Of a stretch of 64,000 bases of DNA, positions 22,605-34,513 are shown one piece after another. The notes beneath the pieces were generated by a model, which saw nothing but the letters and a program-made list of their open reading frames with translations, was not told the origin of the DNA and made no database searches. The translations under genes were made by a program, and so were the position numbers. Origin of the DNA: Tilletiopsis washingtonensis (lineage: Eukaryota; Basidiomycota; Exobasidiomycetes; Entylomatales); contig NW_020312002.1 of assembly GCF_003144115.1 (NCBI RefSeq), forward strand, positions 860,750 to 924,749, written 5' to 3'. Each line of letters begins with the position of its first letter. Position 1 is the stretch's first letter.

Positions 22605-24634
22605 TCACTCCTGAATGTCGAGCTCCGAGCGCATGCTCTCGGCGAACGGCTTGTCCGCCACCGTCAGGCTGGAGCGATCGCGCGCCTGGCGCAGACGAGC
22701 TGCGCGGTACGCCAGCTGTGCGATGTCCTTGGCGACGATGCAGAGGCCGGCGCCAATGGCGCTGCGCAGCCACACTGCATCCTCCTCCTGCCAGGCCGGC
22801 GTCGGCGCGGGCTCGGGCGCGACGGCGGCACGCGCACGCGAGTTGAGCTGGCTCCAGGACCAGCTGCTGTCGGCTGTCGGCTGAGGCGCAGCTGCGGTGG
22901 CGGCGGCGCTGCTGTCCGAGCCACCATAGAAGAGCGAGGCGAACGGCGAGCGGCGCGGCGCCGTGCTGCTTGCGGACGGCGTGCCGGCGAACGAAGGTGG
23001 AGAGATGGGCGAGCCGGGGCGCATGCCGAGGATGCGCAGCATAATCGACGAGCCCGAGCGGCGCGCCAGCATCGCCAGCACACTGCCGACCGCGGAGCCG
23101 ACAAAGGGCAGCGCCAGCGCTCCCAGAACCAGGCGGCCCAGGCTCGACGGCGTCACGTAGATGAGGCGCCGGTCCGCCGCGCGCGCTGCGTCGGCGCCAT
23201 GTGCGGCGTCGGCGCCTGCAGCGATCTCGTCTTCCTCATCGTCGTCGTCCTCGGGCAGGCCTTCGGGTCGGCGGCCGAGGTCGTCGATCGCAGCCACGCC
23301 CGCCGGAACAGGGCGCGGCAGGCCGTCCCTGCCGATGCCCACATCACGCACGCCGTCTTGACCCGGCACATCGACCATCGGCTGGCCGTCGGTGAGCACA
23401 ATCTCGCGGATGCGGCGACGCGGCTGGTCGCCGATAGCTGCAGGCGCCCGCGGCCGGCGCGCGTGCGGCGCCAAGACCCAGCGCGTGACGCGTAGCTTGA
23501 GCTCCAGATAGAGTAGGCGGATCCAGGGCAGCGCGACGAGCTGCAGAAGGTGTCAGCAGCGAAAGGGCGGCACTTTCTATCCGACTCACCGTCACACTCG
23601 GCGGCAGCGGCCACCACGAGCCGTGGGCGCGGAACGGGTTGTTGCGCGCCTCGAACTGCGCAAACTGCGCGCGCTGCACGCGGCTCATGCGCGAGAAGGC
23701 GCCGACGCCGCGCAGCGGCAGGTACGTGAAGAGCTGTGGGAAGTGCATCGAGATGAAGTACGAGAGGAGCGCGGGCATGCCGCGCGTCTCGACGCGGGCG
23801 ACGATGAGCGCGACGGGGATTAGAGGAATGTCAAAGTAGTACTGGACACAGCGTGTCAGATCTGACGCATCACTGGCACAGCGCACCACTCACGTGCCAC
23901 GGCCACTTGCGGTCGAGCATGCGCCGCGCAGCGCTCTGCCCGGCAAAGACGCGGATCGCCGCACAGCCGTACGCCGTGCCGGCGACGAGCAGCGCCGAGC
24001 CGGCACTGGCGGCGGCGAGGATCGGCAGCGCGCGCTGCGTGAGCGCCTCGAGACGCTGCCCGAGCGCCAGGACGACGCTGCGCCGCTCGTGCAGCTCGTA
24101 CGGCTGCACGCACTGCGGACAGCGCACGGGCGCCTTGCGTGCCTGCGAGTGGCGCACCCAGCGGCGCAGGCATGCCTCGTGCGCGATGAGCGAGCAGCCG
24201 CAGGGGTGGATCCAGCGGCGGCGGCGGGTGCGCGCTTGCGGCTGCTGCGTGGGCGTGCCGGCTGTCGGCGTCGAGCCGCCGCTGGAGCTGGGCGTCGCGG
24301 CCACGCCGTCCTCGGCGTCGCCCTCGCTGCAGATCCAGCAGACGCGGTTGCGCAGCTGCGACACGCGCACTGGCCCGCGCGGCGCAGGTGCAGCGGCAGT
24401 GGACGGCGCAGCAGGCGCCGCGCTGCTGCTGCCGGCGACGGCGGGAGAGGCCGGCGGCGATGGAAGCAGGTCGGCGACGAGTGCAGCGGATGCCGGCTCG
24501 GCCTGCGCGGCGGGCTCCGCAGCAGCAGCAGCGGCCGGCGGCGGCGCGCCCTCCTCGCTGCCGGCCTCGCCCTGGTGGCGGCGGCGGTACGCGGCGAGCT
24601 GTGCGGCGGCGCTGTCGGGTGCGGCGGACGACAT
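22605..24634 (-). CDS. RING-CH (MARCH-type) membrane E3 ubiquitin ligase
   Basis: A C4HC3 RING-variant domain lies in the first exon: C99-x2-C102, C145-x-C147, H152-x2-C155 and C172-x2-C175, the spacing typical of RINGv. The loop between the first two pairs is long (about 40 residues, basic and Ser/Gly/Thr-rich). Hydrophobic segments follow the RINGv (LPILAAASAGSALLVAGTAY; FDIPLIPVALIVAR; LVLGALALPFVGSAVGSVLAML), suggesting a multi-spanning membrane protein. Two introns are inferred, at WPWH|YYFDIP and PPSVTV|LVALPW. The first in-frame Met at 24691 would add 19 unlikely residues, so 24634 was chosen. The family ubiquitinates membrane proteins in the ER, mitochondria or endosomes; the site here is unknown. 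Confidence 0.8.
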
Positions 24635-25053
24635 GGCGGCCGATGGGTGGACGTGGAGGTGAAGTAAGCTGCGGCCGTGCGCCTGGCACAAGACAAGTCA
24701 CGCGCGCAGCAGCACCCCGCATCGTGTTCCCACGCTCCGCTTGCGCAATCACGCCGTGCTCGCCTGCGTCACACGAGCAGCGTGCGATGCTAGACTGGGC
24801 ACTGGCTGGCGCCGCGGCGCACTCAGTCAGGCAGATGGAAGGCATTGGAGTCATTGCAGGGCGCAGCAGGAAGCGCCGCAGAGCAGGGAGATCGGCGCGC
24901 CAGGGATGCAGCGGCGCGCGCACAGGGGGGAATCAAGGAGGCAAGGGAGACGGGCGCGCGCGCAGAGGGAGCGCACGCAGAGATGGAAGCAAGGAGAGTG
25001 GGGTGGGGCAGACGGCGTTGTGGTACCCCGGAGCGGACGCAGGCCTGCTGTGG
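24635..25053. other. Intergenic between RING-CH and forkhead genes
   Basis: 419 bp between two tandem minus-strand genes: the promoter of the RING-CH gene and the 3' end of the forkhead gene. No gene and no clear TATA box. Confidence 0.5.
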
Positions 25054-27881
25054 CTACGACGAGTCCGCCTCGCTGCCGGCGGCGGCACGGTTCGGCAGCA
25101 GGCCGCGCAGCGCATCGAGCGGGCCGCGCTGCAGCACCGGGTTGTACGGCGGCGCACCCGACGTCTGGTTCGCCGCCGCGTGGGCCGCTGCCTGCGCCGC
25201 GGCGTCGGCGTTGGCCTGCGCCTGCGCCGGCGTGGCGCCGCCGGGCGGAGGCATGCCGTCGCCGTACGCGGCTGCCGCGGCCGCCGCCGCGCCGGCGTAG
25301 TACCACGAGCCCGACGCCGAGTCGGCCGGGCTCGAGCTCAGCAGCCCGCTCGAGTCGAGCGGCGTGGCGCCGGGAATGTGCAGCCCGGCGCTCGGCGTGC
25401 CGCGCCCGCCGCTGCCGCTGCCGCCGCGCGAGTGCGACGGCCCGACCTCGCCGCTCGGCGCCGTCTGGCTGCGCATCTGCGCGGCGCCGCCGTTCGGCCG
25501 CGGGCTGTCGAGCAGGCTGAACGCGCCGTCGCCAAAGCCGCCGTCGAGGCCGGCAAACGCATCGGCACCGCCGAAGGCATCGAGCAGCACGTCGCTGCCC
25601 AGCGCGCCGCTGCCGCTGTCGCTGTCCGTGCTGCTCTCGCCGCTCGGCGCGCTGGGCAGCAGCGTGTCGAAGGCGCCGTTGCCCATCGGCTGCGCGTAGC
25701 CGAAGCTGAAGACGTCGGGGTTGTGCAGCATGCCGTTGGTGCTGCCGGTGCTGCCAAACGAGTCGTTGACGCTGGGCAAGACGTGTGAGCAAGCAAGTAC
25801 AGCACCAATGCCCGTCTGGCACACACCTGTTCTCCATCAGGCGCATACGCCGCTCGTTGAGGCTCAGCTGGCTCGCGCCGTCTGCCAGCCCCTCGAGGCC
25901 GCTTTCGAGCATCGGCGGCGGCGCGCCTGGCGGACCCATGCCGCCACGCTGGCCCGGGCCCATCGGCGGCGGCGGCGCGCCGAAGCCGCCCATGCCGAGC
26001 GCCTGCAGCTGCGCGGCCTGCGCCGGCGTGAGCGAGCTGGCAAAGTGCATCGCGGCGGCGTTGAGCTGCTGCTGGTGCTGCGCGTCTGGCGGCGGCTGCA
26101 GCGGCGGCGCGGGGCCGGCGTGCTGCGGCGCCTGCATTGGGAACTGCTGCTGCTGCTGTTGCATCATCTGCTGCATGTGCATGTTCTGCTGGTGCTGCTG
26201 CATCGCCTGCTGATGCATCGCCTGCTGGTGCATGGCCTGCTGGTGCATCGCTTGCTGCTGCTGCTGGAGTGCGTCCTGCTGCTGCTGTTGCTGCTGCTGC
26301 GTTGGCGCTTGCTGCTGCCCGGCTTGCCCTGCCTGCGACGGCGAGCGAGCATGCGCGGGCGTCATTGGCGCTGGTGCACTGGCGGCTGCCGCTGCCGCTG
26401 CCTTGGCATGCTGGTTGGCATGCTGAGCGTGCGCCGAGCTTGGCCCTCGACTCGACACAGGACTGCCACGCCGGCTTGGGGCGCGCGAGGGCGCGCGGCT
26501 GGCGGTGCGCGACGTGGCGCCCGAGGCGGCGCCGTCGTGGTGCAGCTTGCTGCTGGCGCTCGCCGTGCGCCCGTGCGTCGTGCCGCTGTTCTTCACGACG
26601 GATGCCACGCGGCCCTCCTTCCAGGCGTCCTGCGCCTCCTGCGACAGCGTCCACCACGACCCCTTGCCGGCAGCCGACGAGGGCCGCGGCACCTTGATGA
26701 AGAGTGTGCCCTTGATCGAGAGCGTCGACTTGATGCGGTTCTTGACGCGGGCCTGCGTGGAGCGCGTGATGAGGGTGCAATGCGCATAAAGCAGGCGGCC
26801 GGTGCACAGCGCGCATCGTGCGCAGCTGGTCTGCGCTGTCTTGCGCTCCACGGCAAGAGTCCCCTTCCCTTTGCCCCTGTCGTCGCACACTCACCTCCCA
26901 GTCCTTGCCGAACGCCCATTCGCGGATCTCGGGGAACTTGTTGCACATGCTCTCGAAGAGGTCCTGGATCACGAGGCGCCCGCTCTCGCTCTCTGCGATC
27001 GTCTGTGGGAGCGCGGCGTCAGCGGTGCTGCCACACAGCGGGCGAGCCGTGCACCTCGCCGCACGCACCTGGCAGATCATCTCGCTCCAGTTCAGCCGCT
27101 TGCCCGTCACGGCACTCGCGGCGACGCGGCTGTTGCTGGCGTGCGGCACTGTGTGCGCCGGCGTCGAGGCGCCCGTGCCCGGGCCTGAGGCGGTGCTGGC
27201 GAGCGGTGCCGCCCGGCGCGGCGCGGCAGCGCCCGGACTGCTGGCCGCCGAGCCGGGCATGCTGGCCGCCTGCCACTCGGCGAGCGCCGAGGAGAGGGCG
27301 TGCGGGCTGAGGTGCGCCGCCGCCGCAAGCCCGCCGTACGCAGCCGCGTTGGCGGGCGCACTGGCCGTGCCGGGTGCCAGCTCGCCGCCGCCGCCGGCGC
27401 TGGCGTAGTGCGAGAGCGCGGCGTTGGCGTAGGCGAGCGCCGGCGGCGCGCCAAACGCGTACGAGCCGTCAAAGGCGTACGCGCCCGACGGCGGCGGCGC
27501 GAACGAGTGCTGCGGCAGGCCGAAGCTCGGGTCGAAGGCGTCGGCAAAGGCGAGGCCGGCGGGCGCGCGCATCTGCTGCGAGACCTGCGTCATGCCGAGG
27601 CCGGGTGCGCCGAACGCGGCGCTGCCGGCGCTGCGAGCGGCCGACGGCGAGCGGCGCTGGCTGCTGCTGCCGTGCGCCGGCGACGCGCTGCGCGACGGCA
27701 GCTGCGTGCTGGGCGCCGACGAGACGCTGCCGCGCGCGGCGGACATGGCGGCGGCGCTGCTGCTGCCCGGCGTGCTCGGCCGGCTGGAGAAGGGCGAGGC
27801 GGCGGTGCCGGGCGCGAGGGCGGCCGCGGCAGCGGCAGCGTTGGCGGAGGACGAGGCGTGGGCGAGCGAGGCGTACTCCAT
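25054..27881 (-). CDS. Poly-Q forkhead transcription factor, atypical
   Basis: About 854 aa from four exons (27881-27069, 27002-26895, 26752-25827, 25771-25054), all phase-checked. The forkhead domain (about residues 262-340) is read across two introns: LNWSEMICQ, TIAESESGRLVIQDLFESMC, FPEIREWAFGKDW, then ARVKNRIKSTLSIKGTLFIK and GKGSWWTL. The recognition helix has VKNRIKSTLSIKG where classical forkheads have WKNSIRHNLSLH, so DNA specificity may differ. The N-terminal 260 residues are Ala/Ser/Pro low complexity. The C-terminal half is Gln-rich, with MHQQA repeats and a poly-Q tract. A nuclear regulator is likely; targets are unknown. Confidence 0.82.
26150..26320. repeat. CTG/CAG-rich coding tract (poly-Q and MHQQA repeats)
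   Basis: Interrupted CTG (CAG on the coding strand) runs plus three near-perfect copies of a 15-bp unit coding for MHQQA inside the forkhead gene. In-frame length variation is likely between strains. Confidence 0.75.
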
Positions 27882-29310
27882 CGCGCGCACAGCAGCGCCG
27901 GCGGACGGAGACGGGCGCCGCAGAGACCTGGGCCGGGGTACAAGGAGCGGACAGACGCGACGGCGACGGCGACGGCGACGACGAGGATAGCGATGGAGGA
28001 TGCGGAGAGGAAGCACGGCCGGACGAGAGCGGCGCGACGCCAGCGAGCCAGCGCCAGGCCCGGGTCGGGCGCCGCGCGGCAGCAGGCGGCGAAGGCAGCG
28101 CTCGCGGCTGCAGCTTGGCTGCGGGGCCCGGCCAAGCGCTGCGGCGCGGCGCCGGCGAGGCGGATGCGGCCGCGCGCGCGAGGCCGGCGAGCGGCGGCAC
28201 AGCGGCACAGCGCCGCACAAGCACCGCACAGCCGTCAGCCGCTCAGCCCCCAAAGAGCGGCAGCGAGTCAGTGCGGGGCGGACAGGAGGAAGTGCGGCCG
28301 CCTGGGCGGGCACCGCGGCGGGCGCGCCTCCTCTTGACAGCAGGCAGCGCCTCCTCTCCTCGACCCAAGTATAGCAGCCAGGCCTTCGCTGGCCAGGGGC
28401 ATGTTGCATGAGCCGCACGAGGGCGAGGCGGTGCTGGGCCCTGCAAAGGCAGCAGCGACCGCGGCAGAGCCCCTCCTGCTCTTGCTTTGTGCTGGCCTCG
28501 GCGCAGCGCTGCGCCTGGCCATGTGCTGCGCCTGGGAACGGCGTCCTTCTCGCCTCAGCCCCTCTCTCTGGCCCAGCCAGCAGAGTCCATGAGGGCCGAT
28601 TACAGCCTCATGCAGTCGCAGGGGCGTGCAGCTGCGGCCGCGGCGTGCTTCCTCCGCGGCGCCTCGCCGCTCGGTGGCCGGGCGCCGCTTCCCCCGCGCG
28701 CGCCGCCCGATCGCGTGGTGCCTGACGCGCGTCTCGCTCAGCCGCCTTGTCGACGCTCGCTGCGGCAGAGGCGAGCCTGCGCGGCCCCGAGGTGAGCAGC
28801 GTTTGGGCTCAAAATACGCAGAAACTCTCTCTGCTATGGTCTGCAGGGCAGACGGTGCTCCAGCTGTCGCGCAAGGGCTGCGTGCTACGGCGAGGAGCTG
28901 ATGGACTGCGGTGCCTCAGCTGGCGACGCGTATGCCGGGGCGTGCGCCGTGTCACTTCAGTCCAACGCGGTGAGCCTGCTGCTCCGGCTTTTCCTATGCG
29001 TGCCGCTGTGCAGCGCCGACGTAACACTGACACTCTGTGACTGCTTGCCATGCGTATGAGGCTGAACGACGTCGTGGTGAGGTTGCGCCGTGCCTTGGAG
29101 GTGCGCCGGGCGTGTCAGCAGGCCGCGATGGTCTGATGCGCTGCTGCTCCACATCGCGGCGCCGGCGGCCCGGCGGCGGCGGCGCAGCGTGCGGCGCGAA
29201 CGTGCGGCGAGCGTTGCGCAGCCTGCTTCCTCTCGTCACCTTCGCACCCGTCGCTGCTCTGCGCACATCCAGCCTCCATCGCCGCGCCCCCGGTGCGCCC
29301 CTCTGCCGCC
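27882..29310. other. Divergent intergenic region, forkhead/GH5
   Basis: 1.4 kb between two divergent start codons, the longest genic-region gap after 13.8-15.4 kb. It holds only overlapping low-complexity frames on both strands. No TATA box, RNA gene or conserved repeat was seen. The length fits a regulated promoter for the forkhead gene. Confidence 0.5.
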
Positions 29311-32300
29311 ATGCCGCGTGTCCCGCAGCGCTCGCCCACCACGGGCGCCGAGGGTGAGTGGCGCGTGTGCCGGCCGGCCGCGCTGCACCCCACCTTGCCG
29401 CTGCACTCACACCCGCCCAGTCCCGCCGCACTACATCCACGCCAGCGACGCCTTCTTCCGCGACACGCACGGCCGCGCCCTGCTCCTCCGCGGCGTCAAC
29501 CTCAGCGGCTCGAGCAAGGCGCCTGTCGGGCAGCCGAGCCAGAAGCTCGCCGGCTTCTGGGAGCGTGCCGAGGCCGGCGGCGACAGCTTCGTCGGCCAGC
29601 CGCTGAACCTCGACGACGGCAGCGCCGACGTGCACCTGGCGCGCCTGCGCGTCTGGGGCTTCAACTGCTTCCGCTACGTCTTTACCTGGGAGGCGCTTGA
29701 GCATGCCGGTCCGTGAGTGATAGGAAGATGAAGTGCCGCGGGCAGGCTGGAGGGCACGGCGGCGAGGCGTGCTGGGCAGGGCTGGCAGAGCGAGGTGCGC
29801 GGAGTGCCGCTCATGATGCTGCAGTGGAGGCGAGGCCGTGAGCAGACACGTGCCGCAGCGAGAGCACGAGTGAACGTGCTGCCGTTCAGGGTCAGACTCG
29901 GCTGGCCAGCTCTGCCGGGTCGTGTCGCAACCTGCGCAGCTGCTGCACGACGGTTGTCCCTTCCAGCTGTGGCGCGTGCATTGCTGCACATCTGCTATCA
30001 ATGTGCTCACACACCCGCAGCGGCAAGCACGACCACGAGTTCATGGACTACACCGTGCGCGTGCTGCGCAAAATCAAGGAGTATGGCTTCCGCGTGTTCA
30101 TGGACCCGCACCAGGACCTGGTGAGCGCCGCTGGCTGCACCGCATCGGCCTTTGCTCACCCTCTCGCAGTTCTCGCGCTTCACCGGCGGCTCCGGCGCGC
30201 CGTACTGGGTGCTGCGCGCCTGCGGCATGAACCCGCGCAACTTGACCGTCACCGAGGCGGCCTTCCTGCACAGCGAGTGGCCCAGCGCCGACAAGCCCAA
30301 GCCCATCGAGTACCCGGACATGCTGTGGGCGAGCAACTACACGCGGCTCGCGGCGGCCACGCTCTCGATCCTCTTCTTTGCCGGCCGCGTGTACGCGCCG
30401 CTGTGCGTCATCGACGGCGAGAACATCCAGGACTGGCTGCAGCGCCACTATCTCGCCTCCTGCACCGAGCTGGCGAAGCGCATCCGCGACGCCGGCGACC
30501 TATTCGACGAGTGCGTCATTGGCTGGGACTCGATCAACGAGCCGAACCCGACGTACGTCGGCCTCGACGTGCTGGACAAGCTCCCAGAGAAGTGGAAGCT
30601 GCGCAAGGGCCCGATGCCGACGCCGGTGCAGAGCATGCGCCTCGGCATCGGCATGAAGCAGACCGTCGAGCACTACATCTTCACGTCGCTCGGCCCGAAG
30701 CGCAAGGGCGACGTCGTCGTCGACCCGAAGGGCAAGTCGATCTGGATGACGCGCGAGGAAGATGACGAGGCCGGCGGCAGCAAGTGGGGCTGGACGCGCG
30801 GCGAGCAGTGGCCGCTGGGCCGCTGTGTCTGGGCGGCGCACGGCGTGTGGGACGACCGGACGGGCGCGCTGCTGCGCTCCGACTACTTCAAGTGGAACTC
30901 GACCGAACCGGGCGCCTCGAAGCACGTCGACTTTGTCGCCGAGTTCTGGCTCGCCCATTGGCGCGCGTACGCGGCGGCGCTCCGGCCAGTGCACCCCGAG
31001 GCCATCATGTTCCTGCAGCCGCCGGTCTTCGAGCCGCCGCCGCACGAGCTCACGCACGAGGACCTGCAGTCGCGCGCCTGCGTCTCGTGCCACTTCTACG
31101 ACGGCCTCACGCTCATCACCAAGCACTGGAACTGGTTCAACGCCGACGCCGTCGGCCTGCTACGCGGCAAGTACTCGGGCATCGCCTTTGCGATCCGCGT
31201 TGGGTTCAAGGCGATCCGGCAGTGCATGCGCGACCAGCTCGGCTACCTGCGCCGCGACACGCTCGACGTGCTCGGCCAGTACCCCACGCTCATCGGCGAG
31301 ATCGGCATTCCGTTTGACCTGGACAACAAGAAGGCGTACTTTGGCGACGGCAAGGGCAACGGAATCGGCGACTACAGCAGCCAGACGGCGGCGCTCGACG
31401 CCAGCATCAATGCGTGCGACGGCTCCAACGTGCTCAACTACGCGCTGTGGACGTACTGCACCGACAACACGCATCTGTGGGGCGACGGCTGGAACGGCGA
31501 GGACCTGAGCTTGTGGAGCGTCGACGACATCAAGCGTGAAGGGTCGAGCGGCGAGGCCTCGGATGCTGGCTCAAGCAGCACGGGCGCCGGCACGCCGCTT
31601 GACACGCTCGCCAAGAGCACCAGCAACCTGCGCCTCACCGGTCTGACGCGCGCGCTCGAGACGTGTCCCGACGTGGTGCCTGTGTCAGCATCGGGCACAC
31701 GGCCGCGCACGCAGAGCTCCGCCTCGACACTCTCCTCACAGCTCGCCGGCGGATCGACAAGCTCCGCGACGCTGCTGCAGCCCAACGCATCGGCTTCGAG
31801 CTCCAACGCCAAGCTTGGCTCTGCCTCGTCCTCACAGGTGCTGCCGCCTTCGGGGCCAGGCGGAGACCTCGCGGCCTCGCATGCGCGGCACGACGCCACC
31901 GCAGAAGGCGACGAGGAGGCGCCGCAGCTGGCGCCGACAGACATCGCGTATCTGTCCAACGGCGCGCGCTCATCGACAGCCTTCTGCCGGCCATACCCAG
32001 TCGCCACGCTCGGCACGCCGCTCGAGATCAACTTCGACATCAAGACGTCCGAGTTCCGCTTCACGCTCGAAGTCACTGCAGAGGACGTGGCTGGCGCGGC
32101 AGGCGACTCTGAAGGCGCACTGCCGACGGAGATCTACGTTCCGTTCCTGCACTACGCGGCCGACGCGGTGGCTGGCGCTGCTGCCGGCGACCTCTTCGAC
32201 TCGGGCAAGGCTGTGTCGCAAAAGCTGCGCCAGCAGCGCCGACGCGACCTGCGCGTGCCGTCGGTCGGCAGCGGGCACTCGTCCTTCGTCAGCCTGGTGC

Positions 32301-32806
32301 AGCTGTCGGCGGCAGAGCCTGCGTCGCGCTCCGACGCCACTCTTGCGGCGCCGCCGCAGATGGCCGGCAGCAGCAAGTACGCCGGCGGCGACGCGCTCGG
32401 CACAACGGCATCGCAGATGGCCTCGCTCACCAGCAGCGCCGCGGCACGGCGCAAGCTGCTCGCCAACGTGCACCGCGGCGGCACGGCCTCGGCGCCAGGC
32501 TCGGGCGCGGCGACGCCGGTGCGCGGAGTGGACGCGGCCGGCTCGCGCGAGAGCACAGCGCCCGAGGCGACGCTCTGCCTCGACGTCGAGGTCTCGGCCG
32601 GCAGCTGGGAGGTCGAGGGCCAGTACCTGCGCTGGTACCTGCCCGCCGACGCCGCCGAGGCGGGCATCGACGGCTTCGGCACCGCGACGGGCGCAGCGAC
32701 GGCGCGCCACGAGATCCGCATCAAGCGCCAGGGCGGGCCCGTGGACCACTCGCGCTCGGCGTCGGCGTGGGACCTCATCACCACAGGCTGCGGCCTGCTC
32801 GGCTAG
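29311..32806 (+). CDS. GH5_12 glucosylceramidase/steryl-beta-glucosidase (EGCrP-like)
   Basis: About 1023 aa from four exons (29311-29353, 29421-29712, 30021-30120, 30170-32806). It is a TIM-barrel glycosidase: [31 protein letters not shown] with acid/base Glu about 269, and [10 protein letters not shown] with nucleophile Glu about 522. The family hydrolyses glucosylceramide or ergosteryl glucoside inside the cell (EGCrP1/EGCrP2 in Cryptococcus, Egh1 in yeast). No signal peptide is seen, in keeping with this. A Ser/Thr-rich linker of about 110 residues follows the barrel, and then a beta-rich C-terminal domain ([20 protein letters not shown] to the end), itself interrupted by a low-complexity insert. 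Which of the two substrates is used cannot be told. Intron 2 is unusually long (308 bp). Confidence 0.87.
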
Positions 32807-33040
32807 ACGCTCGGCGCCATCATCACATGCTTGTATCTCTTACGCCAGTCACGTCCCTCTAGCATTGTACATCCTCATCACGGTGCAGGATCTGAGTGTC
32901 TGCAGCGCCTTCGTCTTTGCGCTGCGAAGTGCAGCGCCCACAGCAGGGGGTCTGGAAGACGCATCATTCTGCGAGCGAGGCTAACGGTAAGCAAGGCTGC
33001 GTGGCTCCGTCACAGCTGGATCAAGCCCACCGTGACTCGC

Positions 33041-34045
33041 CTAGCGGTGACTTCCTGCAGGCTCCGAGACTTCGGCCGCGTCCGAGCCGCCGGTCAGGTT
33101 CCCTCCTACCTCAGCAGCATATCTGGCGTGCTTGCTCGCGGGCCGCTCCGAGGTGCCTGCCTCTGCGGCGTGCTGAAGCGGCGGGCCTCGCTTCGCCGGC
33201 GCGCATCGATCGTCCGCCGCCTCGGACGCGCGGCTGGCGTGGAATGTGGCCGAGGAATGGCTCGGCCGCTGCCGCGCAGCAGCGCCGCCTTCGCTGGCCT
33301 GCCGGTCGTAGCTGGTGCCGACGGGCGTCGGAGCTGCGCTAGACTGCAGAGCGCTTGTCCATCCATCGGCAGCAGTGACGGCGCGCTGCTGCTGATGCTG
33401 CGGCGGCCACTGCTGCTGGTGCTGCAGCTGCCACTGTTGCTGCTCTTGCTGCTGCCGCCACTGCTGCGGCTCCTGCTGCTCCTGCTGCGAGGCGACGGCT
33501 GGCGGCCGCTGCTGCTGCTGCTGCTTGGCCTGCGGGTCGGTGCCCGAGCCCGGCTGCGGCGGCTGCTGTGCCTGCTCCAGCGGCGGCCGTGCGAGGAGCA
33601 GCTGGCGCTGCGCGTCGACGAGCTGCAGCAGCGTCGTGTTGAGCTGGCTCTGCTGCTCCTGCACCGTGGCCTTGAGCTGTTCCTGCTGCTCGCGTGCCGC
33701 AGCGAGCTCCTGCGTCTGCTGCTGCGTCGTGGCAGTCAAGTGCTCCTGCTTCTGCTGCAGCGTTGTGGTGAACTGCTGCTGCTGCTGCAGGCGGGCGACA
33801 AGCTGCTGGCAGTACTGCTGCTGTTGCTGCATCGCCTCGGCATGCAAATTCGACGCAGAGGAGGCGCTGGCTTTGGCGATCCGCAAGTCATCTTCGCGCG
33901 CCATGACGTCCGACTCGAGCCTCTGGACCTTGGCCGTCAAGCGTGCGCTCTCAAGCTCGGCGGTGTGCTTCTTGTCGTCGCTCGCCGTGACGGCCGCCTC
34001 GAGCCGGAGGATCCTGGCTCTCAGCTCATCGCGCGTCGACGTCAT
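33041..34045 (-). CDS. Glutamine-rich coiled-coil protein (copy 1)
   Basis: Intronless, 334 aa. Residues about 5-65 form a charged coiled coil (RARILRLEAAV, TAKVQRLESDVMAREDD). Residues about 70-220 are extremely Gln-rich with heptad-like spacing. The C-terminus is Ser/Ala-rich with short basic patches. No enzymatic domain is seen. It lies head-to-tail with a second protein of the same layout 470 bp upstream, so the two are probably old tandem duplicates. It may be a transcriptional co-regulator or scaffold, but this is a guess. The low-complexity coding sequence is rich in CTG on the plus strand. Confidence 0.65.
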   Translation of the reverse strand: MTSTRDELRARILRLEAAVTASDDKKHTAELESARLTAKVQRLESDVMAREDDLRIAKASASSASNLHAEAMQQQQQYCQQLVARLQQQQQFTTTLQQKQEHLTATTQQQTQELAAAREQQEQLKATVQEQQSQLNTTLLQLVDAQRQLLLARPPLEQAQQPPQPGSGTDPQAKQQQQQRPPAVASQQEQQEPQQWRQQQEQQQWQLQHQQQWPPQHQQQRAVTAADGWTSALQSSAAPTPVGTSYDRQASEGGAAARQRPSHSSATFHASRASEAADDRCAPAKRGPPLQHAAEAGTSERPASKHARYAAEVGGNLTGGSDAAEVSEPAGSHR

Positions 34046-34513
34046 GAGGGAAGCAGAGGCCGCGGATTTGGAGAGCGGGAGAGGGGTCGAGCGGTGCTGC
34101 TATGCTGAGAGGTCGTGAAGGAAGGCGCAGGCGCACTCGACTTCCCTTGCGGCTCTCTTCACGCGGCCAGCGAAACGAGACCTGGTGCCGGCGGCGCGCC
34201 TCGTGAGAGCGGCGGAGCGACGATAGGAGTCTAGCGCGGGTGCCTGAACCCGAGGTTCCAACTCGAGTTGCACAGGCGCAGCACGAGGGACCTCGGCGGA
34301 AAGAACCAAGAGGTGTCAGGCGCGATGCCTCTGCGGCGGGTGAGAGTTTCTGACCGCGCCGAGACCAAGCTTCCGCGCCAAGACGAGAACAAGGTGCAAA
34401 TTTCAAACAGGAACGTCACGTGCGGTGACGGTGGGGCAGGTGCGGTATGCAGTGGCACAGTGCGCGCGAAGGAAGAAACGAGCAGTGGGAGGGACAACGG
34501 TATGCGGTGCGAG
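34046..34513. other. Intergenic between the tandem Q-rich genes
   Basis: 468 bp: promoter of copy 1 and 3' end of copy 2. It is less GC-rich than the genes and has no open frame with support. No TATA box is clear. Confidence 0.5.

Noticed and set aside
25338-28418. A 1026-codon minus-strand frame spanning the forkhead gene
   Set aside because: It is the true first exon read through an intron into the wrong frame; the part after the forkhead introns is Arg/Ala noise. The exon-joined model explains the conserved domain.
28994-30010. A 338-codon minus-strand frame over the GH5 5' end
   Set aside because: It is a shadow of the plus-strand GH5 exons and the long intron; composition without any domain.
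29713-30020. Box C/D snoRNA inside the long GH5 intron (ATGATGC near 29813)
   Set aside because: No matching box D with terminal stem at a fitting distance; a single UGAUG-like word is not enough.
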